From positions 99,219 to 163,218 of the forward strand of contig NZ_MHXN01000042.1 of assembly GCF_001824475.1 (NCBI RefSeq): 64,000 nucleotides of DNA, in the 5' to 3' direction. Of the stretch, positions 1 to 7,785 are shown one piece after another (the stretch's first letter is position 1; every line of letters starts with the position of its first letter). Both the position numbers and the translations under genes were made by a program. Source of the stretch: Phenylobacterium sp. RIFCSPHIGHO2_01_FULL_69_31. GTDB lineage: Bacteria; Pseudomonadota; Alphaproteobacteria; Caulobacterales; Caulobacteraceae. The notes beneath the pieces are model-generated. The model searched no databases, had not been told where the DNA came from, and saw only the letters and a program-made list of their open reading frames with translations.

Positions 1-780
1 CGGAATCGGCTGGGCCATCAGCGCCTTGCGCGCGTCCAGCCACTGGACGACCTCGAAGGTCCCGTCGAAGCGCTCGACGATGGCTGTGCAGCTCTCGACC
101 CAGTCGCCGTCGTTCAGATAGGCGATGCCGTCGATGTCGCGCATCTCGGCCTTGTGGATGTGGCCGCAGATCACGCCGTGGACGCCGCGGCGGCGCGCCT
201 CTTCCGCCATGGCGGCCTCGAACTGGTCGATGAACGCCACGGCGTCCTTCACCTTGTGCTTGAGGTAGGCCGAGAGGCTCCAGTAGCCCAGGCCCATCAT
301 CCGGCGCACCCGGTTGAAGTGGGTATTGAGGGCGATCAGCGCCCGGTAGCTCCAGTCGCCGAGGAACGCCAGCCAGCGGGCGTTCTGCACCACCCCGTCG
401 AATTCGTCGCCGTGGGTGACGAGATAGCGCTTGCCGTCCGCTGCCTCGTGGATCGCGTCGCGCGCCACGATCACGCCGCCGAAGTGGACGCCGCAGAAGT
501 CGCGGACCACCTCGTCGTGATTGCCGGGGACGTAGACGACCTTCACGCCCTTGCGGGCCAGGCGCAGGATCTTCTGCACCACGTCGTTGTGCGCCTGCGG
601 CCAGTGCCAGCCCGAGCGCAGCTTCCAGCCGTCGACGATGTCGCCGACCAGGTACAGCGTCTCGCACTCGAGCTCGCGGATGAACTCCAGCAGGAGCTCG
701 GCCTGGCAGCCCTTGGTCCCGAGATGGATGTCGGAGATGAACGCCGCCCGGCAGCGGACGGCGGTGGAAGTCTCGTGCAT
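1..780 (-). CDS. LpxH-like metallophosphoesterase (C-terminus beyond window)
   Basis: The reading frame starts at an ATG at 780 and runs off the left edge, so the C-terminus is missing; about 260 residues are visible. Calcineurin-type phosphoesterase motifs appear in order: SDIHLG near residue 15, GDIVDGW, PGNHDE, THGDEFD and GHIHKAE. This set matches the COG2908 family of UDP-2,3-diacylglucosamine pyrophosphatase-like enzymes, which hydrolyse a phosphoanhydride with two metal ions. Known background: in Caulobacter the lipid A step is carried out by the unrelated LpxI, so a housekeeping LpxH role here is not certain. It lies 76 bp downstream of phoB on the same strand. Small inverted repeats sit in that gap (for example GTCTG-TGA-CAGAC) without a T-run. 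Family assignment is firm; the substrate is not. Confidence 0.85.
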   Translation of the reverse strand, partial: MHETSTAVRCRAAFISDIHLGTKGCQAELLLEFIRELECETLYLVGDIVDGWKLRSGWHWPQAHNDVVQKILRLARKGVKVVYVPGNHDEVVRDFCGVHFGGVIVARDAIHEAADGKRYLVTHGDEFDGVVQNARWLAFLGDWSYRALIALNTHFNRVRRMMGLGYWSLSAYLKHKVKDAVAFIDQFEAAMAEEARRRGVHGVICGHIHKAEMRDIDGIAYLNDGDWVESCTAIVERFDGTFEVVQWLDARKALMAQPIP

Positions 781-856
781 CGCTGCCCCCAACGGCGAAA
801 GACGCAGGCGAGCGTCCGGCGAGTCTGTGACAGACCGGCGACGCCCTGCCCGCCCG

Positions 857-1546
857 TCAGCCCTCCGTATCGAGGGCGTACCCGGCGGAGCGCACGGTGC
901 GGATGAGATCCGGCGCGTTCGGCAGGCGCAGCGCCTTGCGCAGCCGGCCCACATGCACGTCGACGGTGCGGACCTCCACATAGGTGTTGGCGCCCCAGAC
1001 GGCGTCCAGCAGGCGTTCGCGGCTGAACACCCGGCCCGGCCGCTGCATCAGGAAGTCCAGCAGGCGATATTCCGTCGGGCCCAGGTGGATGTCCTGGCCC
1101 GAGCGGGTCACCCGGTGGCGGCCGCGGTCCAGGATCAGGTCGGCGTACTCCAGCCGCTCGTCGACCAGTTCCGGCCGCGTGCGACGCAGCAGAGCCCGGA
1201 TGCGGGCCACCAGTTCGCTCATGGCAAAGGGCTTGACCACATAGTCGTCGGCGCCGGTGTCCAGGCCGCGGACCTTGTCGGCCTCCTCGCCTCGCGCGGT
1301 GAGCATGAGCACCGGCGTGCGACGGGTCTCGGCGCCCGCCCGAAGCTGGCGGCACACCTCGACGCCCGAGACCTTCGGCAGCATCCAGTCCAGCACCACG
1401 AGATCCGGCGGCTCCTCGGCCACGCGAAGCAGCGCCTCCTCGCCGTCGGCCGCCCGCTCAACGCGGAAGCCTTCCTTCATGAGATTGTAGTCGAGCAGGG
1501 TCGCCAGGGCGTCTTCGTCTTCGACGACCAGTACGTAGGGGTTCAC
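857..1546 (-). CDS. phoB: Phosphate regulon response regulator PhoB
   Basis: This 229-residue OmpR-family regulator has an N-terminal receiver domain with the acidic pair in VVEDED, the phospho-acceptor Asp in VVLDWMLP and the conserved Lys in VVKPFAM. A C-terminal winged-helix DNA-binding domain follows (about residues 130-225). The protein binds PHO boxes when phosphorylated by PhoR. The start is a GTG that overlaps the phoU stop (GTGA), so the two genes are translationally coupled. The PHO box upstream of phoU (2285-2302) implies that PhoB activates its own gene. Length is normal for PhoB. Unlike the usual Caulobacter arrangement, no pst transporter genes lie between phoR and phoU. Confidence 0.95.
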   Translation of the reverse strand: MNPYVLVVEDEDALATLLDYNLMKEGFRVERAADGEEALLRVAEEPPDLVVLDWMLPKVSGVEVCRQLRAGAETRRTPVLMLTARGEEADKVRGLDTGADDYVVKPFAMSELVARIRALLRRTRPELVDERLEYADLILDRGRHRVTRSGQDIHLGPTEYRLLDFLMQRPGRVFSRERLLDAVWGANTYVEVRTVDVHVGRLRKALRLPNAPDLIRTVRSAGYALDTEG

Positions 1547-2244
1547 GGCTGTACGCCTTCCACTTCGATGTTCGGCAAGCTCACCTTCGGTCGCTCCCCG
1601 ATCAGTTCCTGGCCCGTCATCTGGAAATGCAGGATCTCGGCGATGTTGGTCGCGTGATCCCCGATGCGCTCCAGGTTCTTGGCGATGAACAGCAGGTGGG
1701 CCCCGGCGGCCACGGAGCCGGGATGATTGGTCATCAGAGAGAGCAGTTCGCGGAACAGGCTCTCGTAGTGTTCGTCCACTTCGCCGTCACGGCGCCAGAC
1801 GTCCAGCGCCGGCTCCACGTCGCCGGCGGCATAGGCGTCCAGCACCTCGCGCAGGCGGGCCGAGACCAGGCGGCCCATCCGCTCGATGGCGCCGGTGAGC
1901 GGCAGCAGCGGCTCGCTGGCCGACAGCACCAGGCTGCGCTTGGCGATGTTGCGCGCGAGGTCGCCGCAGCGCTCGAGGTTCATGGCCAGCTTCAGCGTCG
2001 AGATCGCGCGGCGCAGGTCCGCATGCCCCGGCTGGTGCGTGGCGATCAGGTCCAGCGCCCGGCGCTCCACCTCGCTCTGCAGGGTGTCGAGCCGCAGGTC
2101 GCGGACGATCAGGGCCTGGGCCAGGGGCACGTCCCGGCGCACCACCGCGTCGACGGCGTCGACCACCTGCGCCTCGGCAAGGCCGCCCATGCGGATGACC
2201 TCGGCGACGAGCTGGCGCAACTCGGCTTGGTAGGTACGTGTCAC
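1543..2244 (-). CDS. phoU: Phosphate signalling protein PhoU
   Basis: The 233-residue protein has the two PhoU four-helix repeats, with the characteristic acidic and Asn/His-containing helices in each half (LERCGDLARNIAKRS and LERIGDHATNIAEIL). PhoU couples Pst transporter status to the PhoR kinase and keeps the regulon off in high phosphate. The start is GTG at 2244, preceded at suitable distance by GAGG. The gene overlaps phoB by GTGA, and a PHO box lies about 40 bp upstream. The Pst transporter it would normally sense is not encoded in this window, so it must be elsewhere in the genome or replaced. Confidence 0.95.
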   Translation of the reverse strand: MTRTYQAELRQLVAEVIRMGGLAEAQVVDAVDAVVRRDVPLAQALIVRDLRLDTLQSEVERRALDLIATHQPGHADLRRAISTLKLAMNLERCGDLARNIAKRSLVLSASEPLLPLTGAIERMGRLVSARLREVLDAYAAGDVEPALDVWRRDGEVDEHYESLFRELLSLMTNHPGSVAAGAHLLFIAKNLERIGDHATNIAEILHFQMTGQELIGERPKVSLPNIEVEGVQP

Positions 2245-2284
2245 TGCGGCCTCATTTCGCTGCGGTGCAAACTAATGCGATCTC

Positions 2285-2302
2285 GCGACAGTTTTGCGAC
2301 AG
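2285..2302 (-). promoter_or_regulatory. PHO box upstream of phoU-phoB
   Basis: Read on the minus strand the site is CTGTCGCAAAACTGTCGC. It consists of two direct CTGTC-type 7-mers separated by an A-rich 4-mer, which matches the 18-bp PHO box layout (CTGTCAT-N4-CTGTCAT). It ends 41 bases before the phoU start codon, in the short gap between phoR and phoU, the expected place for PhoB autoregulation. Confidence 0.8.
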
Positions 2303-2327
2303 CGAAGGCGTTCGGCCGCCGCCGTCG

Positions 2328-3464
2328 TCACGAACCGTGGGCGACCGCCGGGAGATAGACGCTGAAGGTGCTGCCCTCGCCCTCGGCGCTCTCGATGATC
2401 AGGCCGCCGCGGTGGCGGTTGACCACGTGCTTGACGATGGCGAGGCCCAGGCCCGTGCCGCCGCTGCGCTGCCCCTCGACGCGGTAGAAGCGCTCGGAAA
2501 GGCGCGGCAGATGCTGGCGCGCGATGCCCGGCCCATCGTCGGTGACCCGCAGGACCACATAGGTCTGTCCCTCGGCGGCGTCCGGCGACAGCAGCGACAG
2601 GCCCACGCCGGACCGGCTGGCGGCGCGCGCGGCCTCCACCGTGGGCGCAGCTTCCAGGCTGACGGTCACCTTGCCGCCGGGCGGCGTGTATTTCACCGCA
2701 TTGTCCACGAGGTTCTGGATCACCTGCACCAGCTGATCGCGGTCGCCGACCACCGAACCCACCCCCCGGCCGACCTTGGTGGCGATGGTCACCTGCCGGT
2801 CCGCCGTCAGCGGCTTGATGGCGTCGGAGACGTCCTGGATGGTCCGCGCCAGGTCCACCTTGCCCGACGGCGCGATGTGTTCGTTCAGCTCGATGCGGCT
2901 GAGCGACAGGAGGTCGTCCACCAGGCGCGCCATCCGCGTCGCCTGCTGGGCCATGATCCCCAAGAACTTGTCGCGCGCCTCCGGATCGTCCTTGGCGTGG
3001 GTCCGCAGCGTCTCGACGAAGCCGGCCAGCGACGCCAGCGGCGTACGCAGCTCGTGGCTGGCGTTGGCCAGGAAGTCCGCGCGCATCCGCTCGGTGCGGC
3101 GTGCATCGGTTTCGTCGCGCAGCATCACCACCAGCTGGTTCGGCCCCGCCTCCCCCGTCGCCAGCGGCCGGGCGAAGGCGCGCCAGAAGCGTGGCTGCAC
3201 CCCGATGGTCTCGAACGCCACCTCGGCCGACCCGCCGGATTCGAGCGCCGCCTCGATGGTCTCCAGCACTTCGGGCCGGCGCAGGGCCGCGCCCAGCGGC
3301 GCCCCGGCGAGCTCGATCCGGAAGACCTCGCGGGCGGCGCGGTTGCCATAGGTGATCTCCGGCGCGTCCCCATCGCCCCCCTGCACCACCAGCACGGGTT
3401 CCGGCAGCAGTTCGAGAATCAGCGGCGCCGCCGCGCCCGCCCCGTTCTTTTCCAGGTCCGGCAT
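2328..3464 (-). CDS. phoR: PhoR-like sensor histidine kinase without visible membrane anchor
   Basis: The protein has 378 residues starting at the ATG at 3464, which overlaps the ccmI stop codon by one base. The N-terminus is a PAS-like segment (about residues 15-115). It is followed by a HisKA domain with the phospho-acceptor in SHELRTPLA (His137) and a HATPase_c domain with N box NLVDNAVKY, DDGPGI and GTGLGLAI. It should phosphorylate PhoB; gene order beside phoU-phoB supports this. Most PhoR proteins carry one or two N-terminal membrane helices, but none is visible here before the PAS region. A longer in-frame version starting near 3617 would run through ccmI sequence and is compositionally unlike a protein. 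Translation appears coupled to the cytochrome c maturation operon. Confidence 0.9.
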   Translation of the reverse strand: MPDLEKNGAGAAAPLILELLPEPVLVVQGGDGDAPEITYGNRAAREVFRIELAGAPLGAALRRPEVLETIEAALESGGSAEVAFETIGVQPRFWRAFARPLATGEAGPNQLVVMLRDETDARRTERMRADFLANASHELRTPLASLAGFVETLRTHAKDDPEARDKFLGIMAQQATRMARLVDDLLSLSRIELNEHIAPSGKVDLARTIQDVSDAIKPLTADRQVTIATKVGRGVGSVVGDRDQLVQVIQNLVDNAVKYTPPGGKVTVSLEAAPTVEAARAASRSGVGLSLLSPDAAEGQTYVVLRVTDDGPGIARQHLPRLSERFYRVEGQRSGGTGLGLAIVKHVVNRHRGGLIIESAEGEGSTFSVYLPAVAHGS

Positions 3465-4675
3465 CAGCCCACCGGCACGCCGAGTTGCTGGGCCGTGCTG
3501 CGCAGCGCCTGCTGGTCGGCCGGCGAGCCGGCGAAGGCCCGGCTGGCGTCGCGATAGTCCGCCGCGGCCTCTCGGGTCTGGCCCAGGACCATGCGCGCCC
3601 GCATGAGGCGCTCCCAACCCGCCCGGTCCTTCGGGTTCTGCTTCAGGCGCTCGGCCAGCCCCGAGACCATGCCCTGGATCATCTGCTGGCGATCGCCCTC
3701 GCTCATGTCCTGCGCCGCGGCCATCTGCTCCTGGGTCGGGCCGCGGGGCGCGGAACCCATCGGCGGAGCGCCCATGGGCGCCTGCGCCGTCTGAAGCGGC
3801 GGCAGTCGGCCGGCCAGGTCGATCTTGCGATCGGCGGCGACCTTCTCGACGAACGCCCGCACTTCCAGCGCCCAGGGCGCGTCCGGCGGCGCGGACCTGA
3901 GCAGCGCGATCCAGTCGTTCATGGCGCCTTCCTGGTCGCCACGTTGGTCCTTTGCGACAGCCAGGTAGTAGCGGGCGCGCGGATCGCCGGGGTCGGCCCC
4001 CACCGCGCGCCGGAAGATCGCCTCCGCCGCCGGCGTCACGGCCCCGTCGGCGGCCAGCACGGTGGCTTCCCCCTGGGCCGACAGATATTCGGCGTTGTCC
4101 GGGTCCAGCGCCGCCGCCTTGCCGTAGGCCTCGGCGGCCTCGGCGTTGCGTCCGGTCTGCATGTACGACCAGCCCAGCATCCGCCAGCCTTCGGCGTTGT
4201 CGGGCCGCTCGCGCATCTGGGCCTCGAGCTGGGCGATCATCGCGCCCACCTCGCCCTGCGGGTGCCCCTCGGCGGTGGTGGCCATGGCGGCGGGACCGGC
4301 GGCCTTCAGGGCGGAGCCGCCCGGCACGTCGGGGCGGCCGATCTTCAGATAGAGCCCGGTGCCCGCCAGCGTGACTACCGCCACGATCCCCAGCGCCACC
4401 GCCAGCAGCGTCTTCTCAGGCAGCGGCCGCGCCTGCGCCTCGGGCTTGCGCCCCTCGGCCAGGACGCGGCGCTTGAGGTCGGTCTTCAGCGCCTCGGCCT
4501 CGGGCTGAGCCAGGGCGCCGGCCGCGGCCTGGGCCTCGATCTCGCCCAGCTGGTCCTTGAGCACGCTCACCGCGTCGGCGCGCCGCTCCCGGGCCGCGTC
4601 GCGCCGGCGCACCAGCGGGATGGCCAGGCCCACGGCCGCCAGGACCGTCATCAGGGTCAGGATCATCCAGAGCAT
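3464..4675 (-). CDS. ccmI: Cytochrome c maturation protein CcmI (CycH)
   Basis: This 403-residue protein begins with a membrane helix (about residues 2-22), has a cytoplasmic loop and a second helix (about 88-108), then a periplasmic domain with several TPR units (about 140-400). This is the normal CcmI layout, which delivers unfolded apocytochrome c to the CcmF/CcmH haem ligation complex. It directly follows ccmH (stop and start are adjacent) and overlaps phoR at its end. It is the last ccm gene of the ccmF-G-H-I string, and it sits close to two multihaem cytochrome clusters that would depend on it. Confidence 0.92.
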   Translation of the reverse strand: MLWMILTLMTVLAAVGLAIPLVRRRDAARERRADAVSVLKDQLGEIEAQAAAGALAQPEAEALKTDLKRRVLAEGRKPEAQARPLPEKTLLAVALGIVAVVTLAGTGLYLKIGRPDVPGGSALKAAGPAAMATTAEGHPQGEVGAMIAQLEAQMRERPDNAEGWRMLGWSYMQTGRNAEAAEAYGKAAALDPDNAEYLSAQGEATVLAADGAVTPAAEAIFRRAVGADPGDPRARYYLAVAKDQRGDQEGAMNDWIALLRSAPPDAPWALEVRAFVEKVAADRKIDLAGRLPPLQTAQAPMGAPPMGSAPRGPTQEQMAAAQDMSEGDRQQMIQGMVSGLAERLKQNPKDRAGWERLMRARMVLGQTREAAADYRDASRAFAGSPADQQALRSTAQQLGVPVG

Positions 4676-5158
4676 TCAGCGGGCCCCATCAGGACGGGTG
4701 GTGTCGTCGGCGTTCAGCATCGCGGCCAGCTCGGCCTCTTCCTCGGGCGTCAGGTCGCCCGCCCGGGCCGGCGAGCGGCCCCGCATGTAGACCGCCGCCC
4801 CGAGGGCGCCCAGCGCCAGCACGGCCAGAGGCCCGAACCACAGCGCCAGGGTATCGAGCCGCATCGGCGGCTCCAGCTGCACGAAACTGCCGTAGCGGGC
4901 GACGATGAAGTCCATCGCCTGCTTGTCCGTGTCGCCCGCGCTGATCCGCTCGCGCAGGATGATGCGCAGGTCGCGGGCGAGCGTGGCGTCCGAATCGTCG
5001 ATCGACTGGTTCTGGCAGACGACGCAGCGCAGCTCCTTCGACAGCTTGTGCGCGCGCGCTTCCAGCGCCGGATCGGCCAGCTGTTCGTCGGGATTCACCG
5101 CGCCCGCCGGACCGGCCAGCAGGGCGAAGGCGACGGCGAGGGAGATGAGGCGCCTCAC
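4676..5158 (-). CDS. ccmH: Cytochrome c maturation protein CcmH (CycL)
   Basis: This 160-residue protein has an N-terminal signal peptide (cleavage near AGAVNP), a periplasmic three-helix domain with the redox motif LRCVVCQNQS, and a C-terminal membrane helix (about residues 105-127). CcmH reduces or holds the CXXCH cysteines of apocytochrome c before haem attachment. The GTG start overlaps the ccmG stop (GTGA). Length and motif are typical of the family. Confidence 0.94.
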   Translation of the reverse strand: MRRLISLAVAFALLAGPAGAVNPDEQLADPALEARAHKLSKELRCVVCQNQSIDDSDATLARDLRIILRERISAGDTDKQAMDFIVARYGSFVQLEPPMRLDTLALWFGPLAVLALGALGAAVYMRGRSPARAGDLTPEEEAELAAMLNADDTTRPDGAR

Positions 5159-5691
5159 GGTTCCTTCCTCAGCTGTTCCATCAGCGGGCCGACCTTCCGT
5201 TCCCAGTCGTCGGGGGTCAGGGCGCCCACGTGGCGATAGCGGACGCGGCCCTGCTTATCGATGACGAACGTCTCGGGCACGCCGGCCACCCCGAACTCGA
5301 TGCCCGTCCGGCCGGTCTGGTCGTTGCCCGCGCGGATGTAGGGATCGCCCCGCTCCGCCAGCCATTGGGCTCCGGCGGCGGCGTCTTCCTTCCAGTCCAG
5401 CCCGTGGATCGCCACGCCCTCTTGGCGCAGGCGCATCAGCACCGGGTGCTCCACCCGGCAGGGCCCGCACCAGGAGGCGAACACGTTCAGCAGCACCGGC
5501 TCGCCCCGCTGGAAGTCGGTGTTGGACAGGCCCTGGTCTCCCGGCCGAAGCGGCGCGGTGGTGAACGCCGGCAGCGGCTTGCCGATGAAGGCCGATGGCA
5601 GGGCGCGGGGGTCGCGTCCGAGGCCGACGAAGAACACGCCCAGCAGGATCAGGAACCCGACGACCGGCAGGATGAACAGCAGCCGCTTCAT
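5155..5691 (-). CDS. ccmG: Thiol:disulfide interchange protein CcmG/DsbE
   Basis: The 178-residue protein has an N-terminal membrane anchor (about residues 4-24) and a periplasmic thioredoxin-like domain with the active site ASWCGPCRVEHP (Cys75/Cys78) and a cis-Pro loop in GVPETF. It supplies reductant for apocytochrome thiols during c-haem ligation. The chosen ATG at 5691 overlaps the ccmF stop by ATGA. Any longer frame would run into ccmF and lose protein-like composition. It overlaps ccmH at its other end. Confidence 0.94.
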   Translation of the reverse strand: MKRLLFILPVVGFLILLGVFFVGLGRDPRALPSAFIGKPLPAFTTAPLRPGDQGLSNTDFQRGEPVLLNVFASWCGPCRVEHPVLMRLRQEGVAIHGLDWKEDAAAGAQWLAERGDPYIRAGNDQTGRTGIEFGVAGVPETFVIDKQGRVRYRHVGALTPDDWERKVGPLMEQLRKEP

Positions 5692-7655
5692 TCCGCCGCC
5701 ACCGGCTGGCCCACGGGCAGGGTCTTCACGGCCGCGCCGACCCGCACGCGGCGGTCGCTGAGCGACACCGCCCCGCCGGCGGACATCACGAACCCGCCGA
5801 TCCAGATCCAGACGATCAGGGGATGGTCCCAGAGGCGCACGATGACGCCCGCCTCCGACTCCTCGCCCACCGAGACGTAGAGGTTGCCCAGCGGGCCGAC
5901 CCGGATGCCCGCCTCGGTGGTCTGCGACTGGGCGGACGGATACCACCGCTTCTCGCTGCGCAGGTCATAGGCGCCCATGGGGCCCTTGACCGCGAACTGG
6001 GCTCGCTTGGCCTGGTAGTTGGGCCCCTCCACGATGTCGTAGTCGGTCAGGGTTAGGGTGCGGCCGGCGAAGGCGACGCTGTCGCCGACCTTCATGTTCA
6101 GCACCTTGTCGGAATCCCAGGCGGTGACCCCGGTGATGCCCAGGGTCAGGAGCCCCAGCCCGGCATGCGCCGTCACCAGCCCGACGATGGAGCGCGGCGT
6201 GGTGCGGATCGCCCGGCCGAGGTAGGCCCGGCCCGACCACCACCGGCGTCCCAGGATCCAGACGCTGCCCAGGATCAGCCAGGCGGAGAGCGCGAGCCCG
6301 CCCGCGGTCGCCACGCCCTTCAGCCCCCCGAACGGCAGCGCGACCAGGAGGACCAGGCCGGCGACGATGGCCGGGATGCGGACGCGGTCGAACACCTTGC
6401 GCGCCTCGTCCCGCTTCCAGTTGAGCATCGGGCCGAACACCACGAGGAACAGCAGCGGCACGGCGAGCGGCGAGAAGGTCTTGGCGTAGTACGGCGGCCC
6501 GACCGAGATCTTGTCGCCGTTGATCATCTCGATGAACACCGGGCTGAAGGTGCCCAGGAACACCGTGGCCGTGAGGGCGGTCAGGAAGAGGTTGTTGAGA
6601 GTGATTCCCCCTTCCCGCGAGAGCGGCTGGAACAGGGCGCCCGAGCGGATCGCCGGCGCCCGCCAGCTGTAGAGCGCCAGCGACAGCCCCGTGGTCGCCG
6701 CGAGGATGCCCAGGATGTAGACGCCCCGCTGCGGGTCGACGGCGAAGGCGTGGACGCTGGTCAGGATGCCCGAGCGGACCAGGAAGGTGCCCACCAGGCT
6801 CAGCGAGAAGGTCAGGATCGCCAGCAGGATCGTCCAGCTGACCAGGGCCCCTCTGCGCTCCAGCACCAGCGCCGAGTGCAGCAGGGCCGTGCCCAGCAGC
6901 CACGGCATCAGCGAGGCGTTCTCCACCGGGTCCCAGAACCACCAGCCGCCCCAGCCCAGCTCGTAATAGGCCCAGGCGCTGCCCAGGGTGATGCCGGCGG
7001 TGAGCGGGATCCAGGCGGCCAGCACCCACGGCCGCACCCAGCGCGCCCACGCCGCGTCCACACGGCCCTCGATGAGCGCGGCGACGGCGAAACAGAAGGC
7101 CACCGAGAAGCCCACATAGCCCAGGTAGAGCAGCGGCGGGTGCATCACGAGCCCCGGGTCCTGGAGCAGCGGATTGAGCTCGGTCCCCTCCGCCGGCGCC
7201 GGCGACAGCCGCAGGAACGGGTTCGAGGTGAAGAGGAGGAAGCCCAGGAAGGCCGCGCCCAGCACGCCCTGAACGCCAAGCACCCTCGCCTGCAGCGTCT
7301 CGCGCAGCGTGCCCCCAAAGAACGCCACGCCCGCGCCGTAGATGGCGAGGATCAGCACCCAGAGCAGCATGGAGCCTTCGTGGCTGCCCCAGGTGGCGGC
7401 GAATCTGTAGGCCAGGGGCTGGGTCGTGTGACTGTGCCGCGCCACCAGGGCCACGGAGAAGTCGCAGGTGACGTAGGCCCAGGCCAGGCACACGAAGGCC
7501 AGGCTGACGAAACCGCCCTGCAGCAGCGCCGCCTGCCGGCCCACCGCCATCAGCACACCGTCGCCCCTGTGCGCGCCCCAGAGCGGCGCGCCCGATTGGA
7601 CCAGCGACAGCAGCAGGGCGAGGATCAGCGCGAACTGACCGACTTCCGCCAACAT
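5688..7655 (-). CDS. ccmF: Haem lyase CcmF (CycK)
   Basis: This polytopic membrane protein has 655 residues from the ATG at 7655. It carries the tryptophan-rich WWD signature of haem-handling proteins (WGGWWFWDPVENAS) and flanking conserved histidines. About fourteen hydrophobic helices can be drawn. CcmF receives haem from CcmE and ligates it to apocytochrome c together with CcmH and CcmI. The haem chaperone gene ccmE, commonly next to ccmF, is absent from this window. About 130 bp separate this gene from the divergent flavin/cNMP/FeS redox gene, so the two transcription units may share regulation. Confidence 0.95.
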   Translation of the reverse strand: MLAEVGQFALILALLLSLVQSGAPLWGAHRGDGVLMAVGRQAALLQGGFVSLAFVCLAWAYVTCDFSVALVARHSHTTQPLAYRFAATWGSHEGSMLLWVLILAIYGAGVAFFGGTLRETLQARVLGVQGVLGAAFLGFLLFTSNPFLRLSPAPAEGTELNPLLQDPGLVMHPPLLYLGYVGFSVAFCFAVAALIEGRVDAAWARWVRPWVLAAWIPLTAGITLGSAWAYYELGWGGWWFWDPVENASLMPWLLGTALLHSALVLERRGALVSWTILLAILTFSLSLVGTFLVRSGILTSVHAFAVDPQRGVYILGILAATTGLSLALYSWRAPAIRSGALFQPLSREGGITLNNLFLTALTATVFLGTFSPVFIEMINGDKISVGPPYYAKTFSPLAVPLLFLVVFGPMLNWKRDEARKVFDRVRIPAIVAGLVLLVALPFGGLKGVATAGGLALSAWLILGSVWILGRRWWSGRAYLGRAIRTTPRSIVGLVTAHAGLGLLTLGITGVTAWDSDKVLNMKVGDSVAFAGRTLTLTDYDIVEGPNYQAKRAQFAVKGPMGAYDLRSEKRWYPSAQSQTTEAGIRVGPLGNLYVSVGEESEAGVIVRLWDHPLIVWIWIGGFVMSAGGAVSLSDRRVRVGAAVKTLPVGQPVAAE

Positions 7656-7785
7656 GGACTTTGTGCTCCCCTCGGACCTGCGGCGCGTGGTAGCGCGTTC
7701 GGCGCAGATCGGAAATGTTAGTGTGCCAGGGAGTGCCTTGAAGGCGTAGGGGTCGGCGGCCAAAAGCCGCTGGGGGCGTAGGTTA

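Noticed and set aside
7656..7785. FNR or CRP site in the ccmF/redox-unit gap
   Set aside because: No TTGAT-N4-ATCAA or TGTGA-N6-TCACA pattern was found on reading both strands.
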